Of a stretch of DNA of 64,000 nucleotides, positions 21,168 through 33,600 are shown in pieces; positions within the stretch are counted from its first letter, which is position 1, and every line of letters starts with the position of its first letter. Position numbers and translations under genes: made by a program. The notes beneath the pieces are model-generated. The model was not told the DNA's origin, ran no database searches, and worked only from the letters and a program-made list of their open reading frames with translations. Source of the DNA: Euborellia annulipes (taxonomy: Eukaryota > Arthropoda > Insecta > Dermaptera > Anisolabididae); the NCBI GenBank assembly GCA_023213315.1, contig JAKCPI010002845.1, positions 55,087 to 119,086 on the forward strand. Reading direction: 5' to 3'.

Positions 21168-23765
21168 ATGAAACTCAAAATCGTCGTAATAGTTTTATTT
21201 AATCTGATCCTTTTAAATGAAGCAAAGCCTACTGAAAAAGTTACTGACATTTCTTTTGAAGAACAACAATTAGTCGAAGTAAAAGTAAGTAATTATTAAC
21301 AAAAGATATTTAATAAATAAACAATAAATCCAGGGAGGGGGTGGGGGGGAGGGGCAGGGACCCGGGCTCTGAGAAATTTTTTAATTGGTTATTAAAGACG
21401 AATATTTTGGGAGCACGAGTTCATTAAGCTCTGATTAGATTGTGAAAAAAAAATTCTAGATTCTGTTATAAAATATAAACATTTTTTGGTGGGAGAGGTC
21501 AACAAAATATAAATATTATTTCCATATTTATAAATTTGACATCTTGAATTTTAATATATTGGCGGAAACTAAAAATATCTCGAAACAACAAATCTGGTGT
21601 GACAAGCACAGTACACAATTTTCTTTTACCAAAGGTAAGAGAAAGTTGTGTGCTGTGCAACCAGTCACACCAGATTTGTTAATTTATAATAGGCTACCTT
21701 TGTTAAATCTCTATATTTAATGATAAATTTGAATTTTGTTTAACAGTCAGAGAGCCCAGAAAAGTTGCCTCCAAAACCAGTCAACCCAGGACGAGCCTCT
21801 TTTTATCGGTATCCTCCACAAGTAATAAGTGACAATTTACCACCTGCTCAAAGAATCATATATAATCTAGTAAATGTAAGTAATGTTTAATGTATTCATC
21901 ATTAAATAAAAAATAACCTAAAAATAACCTTTAAGCATAAGCAAGCCTCATTCTATTATAACACATTAATTTAAAATAGATTTTATTATACAATAATTTA
22001 AATTGATTTACCTTAAAACTTTGCATTATGGTGTAGAATACAGACGAAATGTTTCAAGTTTCACTAACAAATATATATAACTAACAAACAAAGTAAATTA
22101 GTTGAGAGACTAACAACAATCAAACTGCACAAAAATAACTCAGTTGTGCGCATGCGCGCTCGGTTCGAGCAGCGGGCGACCGCTCAATCTCCCTCCTTTC
22201 CCCTACTTTTCTCCTTTACTCAAAGCCGAGCATAGCACACTCACTTCCCCTATTTTTATTATCGAACCTCGCTTTTCTAAAATAAATAATCGCTTTTCTA
22301 AAATAAATAATTAATCAAAAAAAAAATTTTTAACAATCATTTTTTAAATGGAAAATTTTTTATTAGACAAATAAAATATTTAAAAGGGTAATATTAATAA
22401 AAAAATTTACTTTTTCAAATTGGCCCCCCCCGCCCCCCCCAAAAAAAAAAAAACCCCCCCCCCCCCCCTCCCCCCCCAACCCATTATAGTGTATCTGAAC
22501 TGTTTCAGCCAAAGCCAATTGTAGATACAATAAAAGAAAGTGAAAAATATGGAAATGATGGTGAAAGATTGGCAAGGATAGGAAGAGGATTTGTCGGTGG
22601 AATACAAAGTCTTGGAGAATTGTTTAGTTCAGTTGTATCTGTAAGTATAAAATAATGAGAAAATATGTATTTTTAAAAATTTTTCAAAAAATTCAAATTT
22701 GCTATTCTTTCCAAATAGAGCAAAAATCTTTAGCTATTAGACTATACAGCTTATAAAACATTCACCACCCATGAATTTAATTATACCTAGTCTAAATTTA
22801 TTTTATTAACTTTAATATTAAGTCTGAGGTGGATAGCTGAGTAGATCTTGTAGTAAGGAATAAAGAAAAAGCGAATGCAGCTATTTTTATTTCGTTTATT
22901 AGGCACTTCAAGCCGACGTTTCAGTCAGATTTTCGACCATCTTCAGGGCTGAAATGTGTCAATAAAACTCCTCAAAAGTCAAATAGCGTAATTGTATAAA
23001 ATATTTATTACCATTTAATAAGGACCAAAGGCTATGCGAGTCAAGGCTACCTAGACAAATCTAACCATAGGCTATGGTCCTTATTAAATATCAATAAATA
23101 TTTTACACAATTACGCGCCATTCGACTTTTGAGAAGTTTTATTGACACACTTCAGCCCTGAGGATGGTCGCAAATCTGACCGAAATGTCTGATTGATGTG
23201 CCTAATAAACGAAATAAAAATACTGCATTCGTTCTTTCTTTATTCCTTACAACTTTAATGTTGTTTTATAGATCATTTTATATTCAGAAGACTCTGCCAC
23301 TTTTTTCCTTATATGTAATTATAGCAATAGTATTGAGAATAAAGCTCGGCAGTTAGGCAGCCCAAAGGCCCACGTTGCTAATATATTAAAAAGATAAATT
23401 TTTGTGGTAATAAAGGGCGATCGCCCTATTTCTGCTTTGAAAAAGATATTTCTTAGACAGACAAGCTGCCATTTGGGCTGCTAATTCGGTTATTCTCAAT
23501 GACTAGTTGCAATAGATGGTATATTGTAATAGAAAGAAAGAAACCTGAATCATTCACATAAATAGGATATAGTTAGAAAAGCCATGAAAAAGTAAAAAAA
23601 TTAGAACAAATAACAAATAATTTACTTTTTCTGAATTAGTGTGCCTAGTTTAATTAATAAATATTTTATTTTCTATTTCAGAATCCAAGTGAACCATTGA
23701 AATCTCTCTCTCGACAAACAACTCAACAGCTCGCTGCCCTCGGTTCGCTAATTTCAGGACTTTAG
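21168..23765 (+). CDS. Gene 3: cysteine-free secreted protein, four exons
   Basis: Exons are 21168-21284 (39 codons), 21747-21875 (43), 22509-22640 (44) and 23682-23765 (27 plus TAG). All three donors are GTAAGT, acceptors are TTTAACAG, CTGTTTCAG and CTATTTCAG, and all junctions are phase 0. The product is 153 aa. Residues 1-20 (MKLKIVVIVLFNLILLNEAK) are a signal peptide. Residues 40-60 are Pro-rich (SPEKLPPKPVNPGRASF). The C-terminal half is likely helical, with GRGFVGGIQSLGELFSS and a Gln/Leu-rich end. The chain has no cysteine. An acceptor-like TTCTATTTTATAG ends 9 bp before the ATG, so a 5' UTR exon upstream is likely; I cannot fix it. Introns contain a family A copy, a G/C-run patch, a foldback pair and a MITE. 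No family recognised. Confidence 0.78.
21501..21677 (-). repeat. Family A 5' end in gene 3 intron 1
   Basis: Minus-orientation body stub followed by the hairpin AATCTGGTGTGACAAGCAC to CCAGTCACACCAGATT. Confidence 0.7.
22850..23250. repeat. Foldback element in gene 3 intron 3
   Basis: Complementary arms at about 22850-23040 and 23060-23250 (for example TTTCGTTTATTAGGCAC on the left, GTGCCTAATAAACGAAA on the right). Each arm carries a CTGANGA...GAAA motif, at 22915-22946 (minus) and 23158-23189 (plus). Confidence 0.8.
23322..23520. mobile_element. MITE, CCCGGTAGTTAGGCAG family
   Basis: Inverted ends: a TATTGAGAATAAAGCTCGGC-like left end and its complement ending TTGCAATAGATGGT. Related to 28866-29115 and 34374-34522. 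Confidence 0.6.
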
Positions 23766-26700
23766 AAGTGAGATAATACCTTAGGACTGAGATAGAGTAC
23801 TATATTATTTTTTACTTTTATATACCATGTATATAGATATCAAATTAAAGAAGTAACATATACATTAAGTTATTTCTGATCAAATCACCAAATATTAGAT
23901 AATTAAAAATTGTTTGTTTTTTTTTAAGAGGGAAAAATTAATTATCATTTAGTACAAAAAATCCTTATTATTTATTAATTTAAGATACTATGAGCCTAAA
24001 TAAATCTTTTTTAAAAGCTATAAAATTCCAACTGAATTTAAGTATTTCATATTATGAATAAATTATGACCCGGTGGTGCCGAGGATTCATACGGATGATA
24101 AATAAAACGAAAGAGGCTTTTTCTCAGAGGCACTAGTATCGGAAGATTTGGAATTTGACGTTTTGTATTCGAGGCTCATAGTAAATTATACGTCCTCTCC
24201 AAACGATATATGGCATAAAATTTAAAATTATTTGTTTTGATCAACTTACATTTAGATGAAATTCTTCATTTTTAATTATTTCATAAGGATAAGGATTAGG
24301 AGGATCCATGGATTTATACAGTCATTTCACAAAGCGTTTATAATTTTCCGTTCATATCTTAAGAATAATTTTGGCTTTTAGTGAATGCAAAGCTTTCGTG
24401 TCTGAAAAAAAATTGATAATTATATTAGAAACCCTAAAATTAAATAAAAATTATAATTGTATTGTTATATTATTTAAGACATAAAAGATTAACAAAAAGA
24501 AAAGAAAACATCACAAGATTGCTTAGAAATACATGATATAAATAATAAGGAGTAATTTAATAATTATAGTCTTTTTGGCTTTTTTAACATTTAAGACTTG
24601 CATGTACACTGTATAGAAGAAAGTTGTTTTTTCGGCTTGTCTCGTTGGTCGTTGAGTAAATCTCTTCATTCGCATACCCCCGGTCGCAGAAGCCTTTCAG
24701 AACATAAATATACTTATTTATATATATATATATATATATATATTTATAATATAAGTATATTAATAATCAATTTTCGACGGCTCTACTGAAGGTTTCCCGA
24801 GTTGATTTTGCTAACAATAATCTTGGTGAATGTAGTTCTGTCCGATCTGGCTTATAAGTTAACAAGAACTTAATCACAAAAAAGATATATAATCAATAGA
24901 TCAAAGAATGACAAAAATTTATAGATAGTTGTCGATTCTATACAAATATAGACAGAACAAATTGTATTACAAAAACAACTTGAAATCAATTATTTATCAT
25001 GTTAGTTTTGGAAGAAGACTTTCCTTAAATATAGAAACATGTTTAAAACAAGGTGTAAATCATAGATACTCGAAGTTCCTTCAAATCACAAAAGAAACTA
25101 AAGTCTAATAAATAAAAGACACTAGAAAAAAATTTGGGACAACTCTGGCTGGTAAGAAAGGAAATTAGACGAATATATAGATATAGCCTATTTAACTGCA
25201 CTTGGATATCGAAATATGTTTAATAACAATCGCCAAAAAAGATTAGATGTGAGCAGAGTGATCGTAAGGGAAGAAGACAAAGGAAAAAGACGACAACATG
25301 GACAACATTTACATTTCGTAAATGAATTATAAATCAGTTATAAATTTATAAAATGATAAATAATTATTAAAATATCAATCAAATTAAAATATTATATATT
25401 TTATTTTTCTTTCTAATAAACAAATAAATAGACTATCTAATATCATTTATAAAAAAAAAATTATAAAAATTTCTAGAAATTATTCTAATAAACAATTCAA
25501 TATTTTTAATTAGGTAAGTGATATAAAATACTAAGGTTAAATAGGAATATCTTTTTAAAATATATTTATAAATAATAAATCAATATTTCTGTCCTTAATA
25601 CCTATTTATTTTAATTGAGCCTTAATAATTTTTCTTATTAAATTCTTTTATACATATAAGATAAAAGAATTTTTAATTGATCAAAATAAAATAGTTCTCT
25701 TGTAACATATTACTTAGGCTAGTTACTTCTAATAAATTTTATTTTTAGTCTTAATGAAGGTATTTATTTTCTATTTAACTAGTATTTTTTATCAGAATTA
25801 ATAAATAGCTATTATTATTTGAGTTCTGTATTTAAATTCGTTCTATATTCTACACTGGAAGGCTTTTTCTTATTTGCTTTAATTATTATTTTACAATAGA
25901 CAACCAAATTAATAATATTTAAAATATAATACCGTTAATAATTATTTTTCGGTATATTATAAACAGAAAATATGAAGAAATATAACAAAAGAAGAATTTA
26001 GAGCCTTACAAACCTTTTAAAGAACAATTATATATAAAGGGGATAATAATAATTTCAAAATTTTGAAAATAACAAAATATAAAACTTCAGAGAGATAGGC
26101 CCTTAAATACTTTTAAATAGATTAAAAAGATTTTGTTCTATATCCAGGACTACTACAACAAAAAATATCACAGATGGTTTTCTTAATTCAACTATGAATT
26201 CTTATTCTTACTTACAATATTAGATGAAATATTCCAAAAGATTGTTAATTCGTATGTCTATTGTAGGTGTTTTTTTCATTTATGAAAATAATATCGAGTC
26301 TTAAATTAAAAAACAAAAAGAAAGAATTAGTGTTTTGTAAATTGGTAGAGAAAAAATTGAATCTATGGGAAAATAAAATTATCAAATACTCAAGAACACA
26401 AATGAAATATGAAAAAAAAAATGTAGAAGTTGAAGCGACTAGTACGAAGAAAAGTTTCGTATGAAATCTAAAATAAATAACAATTACTTTAAAATAATAA
26501 TTCTATTAGAAGTATTTACAATTTTTTTGATTTTAATGTAAAAATTTTGTTCAAAATAAAAAGTCATACTCAGGGGCGTAAATTTTTCCGTTTTTGTCTG
26601 AGCCCTGAGGGCCCCGGGGCCTTTCAAAGACAAACTTTCAATATATTTTTTGTTTTTTATCTAAATTTTTCAATTTCATCTGAGCCCTGAAAGCCCCAGG

Positions 26701-27295
26701 TCCTCTCAAAGACAAACTTTCAATCATGTCAGTTAGGGTAAAGAGTTTCAGATCCAATTTATGTTTGAATTTACTAAAATAGACAATTTCAAGGCAAAGT
26801 CTCCTTGTCCGTTATATGCTTGAACAATACAATAGTTGGTGATAATCTTCAAAATTTGTTATTTTTATCATTTTGATATAATGAAAAATTGACAAGATAA
26901 AAATAAGATATTTTGATATTTTAAAAAATGAAAATTTTCAAGATCTGTGCGGAGAAAGAGGGGAGAAGGAGGAGGGGGGTGTTTCAGCCCATAAAAAAAA
27001 GAATTAATTCACAGGAAAAGGAGTAGCCAAAAAATATAGTCTCGGATTAAAATAAATTAACGAGACATTTCGGAAAAATTTTATTATCCCATCATGAGTT
27101 CTTCAAAATTCTTTAGATTCCGGACTTGGTTATATGGACACAATATTCATATTGCCATATGACCAATTCGGGGACCTAAACAATTTGGAATGATGGAATA
27201 ATAAAATTTTCCCAAAATTAATTTGTGAAAATCGGAGGCTTTATCTTTTTTAGCTGCTCTTACTTCTTTTCCTGTGGTAGACCCTTCATAGACTT
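23766..27295. other. Long AT-rich intergenic stretch
   Basis: An AATAAA at 24057-24062 may be the gene 3 polyadenylation signal. A (TA)n run is at 24718-24742. A roughly 90-bp unit with TGAGCCCTGAGGGCCCC is tandemly repeated at 26600-26725. No coding sequence is supported. Confidence 0.4.
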
Positions 27296-27301
27296 TTTAT
27301 T
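27296..27301 (-). terminator. Tetraspanin polyadenylation signal
   Basis: AATAAA on the minus strand, 172 bp beyond the stop codon. Confidence 0.4.
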
Positions 27302-27472
27302 TTTCTCAAAATGTTAGATAAACATTGTTTTATCTAAAAAAAAAAAAAATACCTTTGCATCTATTTAGATTGGTCGTTTTGAGTGAAGAAGTCAAGAATT
27401 TCTAGTGAATTTATTATACTATTAATTGTTATTTCTTCTTTTCTTCTTCTCCCTTTTATATAAATTAATATT

Positions 27473-27607
27473 CTAAAGAGGTTGATTTCTTCTATCTTCT
27501 CTATCATTCAACAGCCATTTTGTAGGATCATATGATTTATATGTATGGGTATGACGTTTATGACGAACTGTACAGAATAATAACATGGAGGATACCAGCC
27601 CAAAAAG
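27473..27607 (-). CDS. Tetraspanin exon 6 (end of TM4 and tail)
   Basis: TTTTATTTCAG acceptor, phase 0. Encodes LFGLVSSMLLFCTV and a His/Arg-rich cytoplasmic tail ending NQPL, then TAG. Confidence 0.93.
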   Translation of the reverse strand, partial: LFGLVSSMLLFCTVRHKRHTHTYKSYDPTKWLLNDREDRRNQPL

Positions 27608-30600
27608 CTGAAATAAAATATTAAAAGATTAGTAATTATGATAGTTGTATAAATCTATTATAAAAATAAATAAATAGGAAATTAAAGCAGAAATTCATTA
27701 GGCAACGGCGAGCTTTAATGAAAATAGGGTCAAGGAAGAAGTGTATGTCGTTTTTGAAAGAATTTAATTCAAAGGCCGGAAAATAAAGAAAAAAAAAGTA
27801 TTTTAATAAATGAGCATCTATAAAGAATAAGCATTTATGTTGAAAAGCAGGCTAGAATAAATTTTAAAGCTATAAAGGAGCGAATCTTAGACCTACCCTG
27901 CTTTTCAAAATAAATGAAATCAATAAAAACTGTTATTAGGAGAATTTTTAATTATAGACCACATTTTTGTATTAAATATTTATTAAAAATATATAAATAC
28001 TGTACAACGTTGACTGCTTATTCTGCAGCCGTTCAGTTCACTTGAGTCGGAGCAAGTAAACAGTACTTGATAACGGCTGCAGAATAAGCAGTTGTACAGT
28101 ATTTATATATATTTAATAAATATTTAATACAAAAATGTGGTCTATAATTAAATTTCTCCTAATAATAATATTTTAAACCACAAAAGCTTTAATAAACACG
28201 ATCAAAACTGTTTGGCTTTTTTATTAAAACATTATAAGAATGTCAATTAAAAAATTCAAAGAGACTTGAGGAAATAAATTGAAGTAACAAGCCATCTTCA
28301 TTCAAAGCACTATAAAAAGGCGTGCTGATTCTTCTTAGCAAGGGCGGATACAAGGGGGAATTACCCCCCCCCCCCCCCTTAATAAATGTATTTCCTCAAA
28401 ATCTTTTTCATTATTTTAATTAGTCATTTCCAACAAGATCCTCTGTCGTTAAAATGGGTTTTTTTATGTTTAAAAGATATATTTACCTGCAGAAACGCGA
28501 TGACTAATCCTACTGTTCCAACTAAATGTAACCTTTCTACAAACCACATAGTAATTCTTTCAAAACATCCTTTGGAATGCCATCTTTCTGGATTTGAACC
28601 TGCTTGATCAACGGAACCAGGTATTTGTCCGCATCCTATAATAATAAAAATATATAAATAATTATTTCAATAAAATAATAATTATTTTAATTATTTTAAT
28701 CTAATGATATTTTATATATAATTACAATTTAATATAATAAATATTTAATATAATAATATAATTAAAATTTACTAAATTAAACATTCGGGTGGCGGGAGTT
28801 GAACCACGAATCTGCGGATTTGTTCTTAATAGTTTTTTTTTGTTTGATCCGACCTTAGTTTCATCTATTGATATAAAAATGAGACTAAAGCCCGGTAGTT
28901 AGGCAGCCCAAATGGCACACGCTCACTAAACATTTTTTCTGATTAAAACATTCAGATAATTTTTATTTCGATATAACTTATCTTGAAATTTATATTAAAA
29001 AGAGAAATTTCTATGATTATTCTTTGTTAAAAAAGGTCGTTTGTCTGCTTTGAAAAAGATATTTCTCAACACAGTCAAGCTGCCATTTGGACTGCCTAAC
29101 TACCCCCATCTTTATGTCATTTTCTATAAAATTTTATAGATTAAGTCTTTTTTATTTTCTATATTAATTCAATTTATCATTTTGCTTTAATAATAAAAAA
29201 AAATTTAATTTTAGAATAGGTGACTCTTCAAAAATTATTTGAGGCTCACTGGGCAGGAGTGCCCAACATTTGTTCTTCGTTTTGGCCCATTTTTTGAAAT
29301 CTTTTTTTAGTAGCGTCCACATAATTTAAAACTAGATATTAATAGATTTGATTCTAAGATTTCTATTCACAGAAATGGTCTGTAAAAAGATCGTTAGGCT
29401 ACTGGAAGATAGGCAACAGAAGAGACCAACTCACTAAAAGGTTTTTGGATTAATTGAAACGGAGCTCCTCTGTTAGAGCAAGGATTGATTTTGTTTAGTT
29501 ATTAATTTTTAGAAGATAAATCTAATAACTTCCCAAGTGCCCGAACTCTGCTGTAATCAACTGAAAGAAAGAAAGACCCATTAATGAGTTAGTCATTAGG
29601 TTGCCTAACTTCCAGTAAACAAAAGTGAACTTATGCAGTCATATAATTTACTTCAACCATGAATCTACAAGCTAAATTAACACATACAATTAATACTGAA
29701 TGAAAGATCGATTTTTGTTTCCCCATAGAGTAGTATTTTATAAAATTATTTTTACTAAAAAAAGAGAATTTCAATTTACCTGTTTGATTGCGGTAAGCTG
29801 GTAAACAACATGAATCCGGAACATACATTTTCCCTCTCCAAGCGTTTATATCGTACCAATCTTCATGGCTTGAAACTCCACAACATTCAAACTAAAAAAA
29901 AAAATAAATAAATAAAAAAAGATTGAAAATTTTAGAACCCATACTTTCTCTCTATATATATTTCATATATAGGGTAAGAGAAAGTAAAAATTATTATATT
30001 TTTTTTCGCTAATTACTCTGGCCAGGTTATTATCAATTTTTTCTATCTTTAAAGCAATTTCTTATTAAAATGAAGCCCAAAAAGGCAAAGCCGAAGTGAT
30101 TCAACAACAAAAACGTGTTTTGTAAGCAAATTTCAAAAGAAAGAAAGTAAAACGACTGGACATATATTCTTCTCTCAAGGAGTTTTGTCTCATATAAACA
30201 CGTATATTGCCTCCTGCTTTTGTTCAAATGATTTTGATTTTATCTACCTTAATAATCGTATCCAAGGATAGAGTATTCTTCCTTTAATATTTCCTCTGAC
30301 AATTTAGTCATAGAGTAATTATAGTAAAAAGTTTTTTTTTTTTTACAACCAAAATGATTCTTATTATAGCTTTAAATTGCTTTAAGAATGAAATCTTCTC
30401 AACAATTTTAAGTGTTAATTACAATAATTTTTCCAGTTCAATTATTTTAATTATTATTCTTTTATATTCTCATAATTAAATACACGAACTTTCAATTTTA
30501 TATCAAAAATTCATATAGCGGTATTTTTTAATGAAGATTTCCTTGACAAGGACATTCATCACAGACATTATATTATTATTTGCTTACTTCATATTTTGAA

Positions 30601-33600
30601 AAGAAAAGACGCTAGTTTGCGCTCTAATAATTTTAATTTTATAAAACCATTTTGTCTAATCTAAATTTAATTATAGTTTAGTTCAGTGGCGTCATTTCAA
30701 TTTTTTCTAGGGGGGAGGTAAATCTTTTTTCTTGGGGGGGGGGGGGGGGGGCAAACATTTTTTTCTTAAAATTTACTTACAAATAGATACTCAAATTTGG
30801 CCAATAGATATTTATTTTAATTAATTGCTTTATTTTGTACAATTTATGTACTCATAGATATATTTTGAAATATTTTATTTAAGAATAATATAAAATTTTA
30901 TAAAAATCAGCGCCCTTGTGGGGGGGGGGGGATAAATGCTCCCTCCCAAAAGACGCCACTGGTTTAGTTAATTTGGAAAAGGCATATAAAAATAAATCAT
31001 TAATACTTAGAAGAAAAATTGTTTAGTCTCTATGCTGATGCTGCTGCTACTACTGAATAAATTAATGATATTTTTGTTATTTTTATTTCTCATTGAGGAA
31101 AAAAGACAGCATTAATAAGGAAACAATTGAATATGCTTAAGCTACGTTTCGATCAGTCATTCTGTGGCCTTATTCAGTTAAAAATTCAAATACAATCAAA
31201 AAGTGTCATATCTAGCTACATTCAAAATATAGATTTGTGATAGTCTGTGAATTTATTACTAGATAAGGTCACAGAATTAGGGACTGAATCTTTTTATCCT
31301 AAACAATTAAACCACAGTTTACTAGAAATCAAAAATTTGTATTTAATTGAATTTGCTATTATTCTAAAGACTATAATTTAATTCTTGTTTCGGAGGAAGA
31401 CAGTTACAACAGGTTGAAACAGCATTTTTCTTTTTTCCGGTTAGAAATAAAAATTTTAAAAAAATATTTATACTTTTATAATTATTTTATATTTAATAAT
31501 TTATAGGGATTTTTATAGATATAGATACCTCAGTTTGAATCCTTTCCCAAATGGCTTCAAGTCCTGTATTTGGTGTTGTATTATAATTGAGTTCAATTCC
31601 TTTTTTAAGTTCTTCTTTCATTAATTCAGAAACATCTCCTCTATAGACAAAGCAGAGCGTAGCAACTCCAAATTCAATCAGAAAGACCAAAATGACCAAA
31701 CTAAAATACTGTAAAAAAAAAAAATAATAATAATATTAATAGAAAACATAAATTTTCAAGTAAAATTAATTATTTTAGATAAGTCCGGCCCTCTCAAAGA
31801 CAAATTTTAGTTAAATTTTTTTTTTATATAATGGAGAATTGGAGATATCAGCCAAATTGGAATGATATAGGTTCAATAAAACTCCCAGAATAAGACGTTT
31901 CGGCCTGAATTTATTTGGTCATCTTCAGTTATTGGGAATTATACACATAATGCAAGTGCATATGTGATAAAACCAGGATTTGTCAATAATAAAATTTATT
32001 TACAAAATTATATGGCTCCTATGCCCTAGCTCAGAGATAAATTTTATTCGAAATTTTTCTGTTTTCACCTGAGCCCCGAAGGGCCCGGCCCTCTTAGAGA
32101 CAAATTCTGGTTAAATTTTATTTTTAATTCAAAATTTTTCTGATTTTACCTTAACCCCAAGGGCCCGGCCCTCTCAAATACGAAAGAATTATTAAAAACT
32201 TGCTTATATATTTTTTTTTCTTTTATTTATGTGACGCACTTTTTCAAACAAAAATATAGCTATTGGTTTCAGGGGGGGGGGGGGCGGACCCCCTCGCCAC
32301 CCTTTATATACGCCCCTGTTTAAATAAACTACAAAAGTGAATCGTTAATCTGGCATTTTTTTTAAATTTATACCTGTAACGGGTTTAAGATTTTAACTAT
32401 AGAAAATGTAGACGGTATAAGAGAAATTTGTGACAAAGATTAGCATAGGCAGGTAGTGTAGAGAAAAATTAGAATATTATGGAAGTTTTTAATTATAGAC
32501 CACATTTGTGTTGATTCAGTTTTAATGGTTAGCCAAACAAAATATGATTCCAATTAATAAGAAAGAAATCAAAGAGTTAATTTAAGATACTAATTTATTG
32601 ATCTAGGTGAACGTTCGTATATCCTTTCCTATAAATAGATTGAAATAATATTGAGATGTACCGTAATAAGCATCCAACGGGATTGGAACCAAGCGCCGCA
32701 GCAACCGAAGAAGGCGACGACGAATGCAAGGACACCGAAGGCCATCAAGAGGATGTCAGCACCCAGGGGCGTTATTTGGGGCACCAGAGTTGGTGAAGGT
32801 GTATCCTCCCAGGGTTGGGCCAAACGAAGCCATAATCCTACGCCCAGTAAGCCACAGCCTGCCAGCTAAAATCAAACAAGAAAATTTATATTTCACTTGC
32901 TATACGGTAAATGAAAGTCCACAAATTTCAGAATAGTGGATTTTACAATCAATTTATTTATTTATTAATTTAAGTGAGATAAAAAGAAAGAATTATTTGG
33001 TGTTAATTAGATGAGCTTTTCCAAGAGTAATGAAAACAATATTTTTAATCAAAAATATAATTTAGTGGAGCGGATAAAGGCAGTGAACCTTTTCTTTTAA
33101 GACGAATCAAATACTTTATATTCATTAAACCTCCTGGGGGAGAAAATGAAAACACTAAAAGTTAAAATTTTAAGCAAGTTGATTCATTTTTGTATTAATT
33201 AGGCTGAACCACACCAAGTGAGCAAAAACGTTTTCGACACAAAGCTTTTTTGACTAAAACTAGTTTTTTCAATGCTTTTCTATGGGTCAAGGCACACCGA
33301 GGAGGCAAAATGCAATTGAGCATGATTCGACATCATTGAACAAGGGTAAGCAAAATGTTTTGTTATTGAGCGTTTTGCTCAATCGGTGTGCGCCGGCATT
33401 AGACAAAATATTCTGCCATTGAGCAAAAAATGCCAACGCACACCGATTAGGCAAAAATGCTGAATGGTCATTTTGTTTGGCCTAACATTTTGCCTAATCG
33501 GTGGGCGTTGGCACTGAGCAAAACGTTTTGCTCTTGGACAAAACGTTTTTTCTAATAGCGTTTTGCTCAATTGGTGTGGGTTCAGCAAAGAGGTGGAAGG

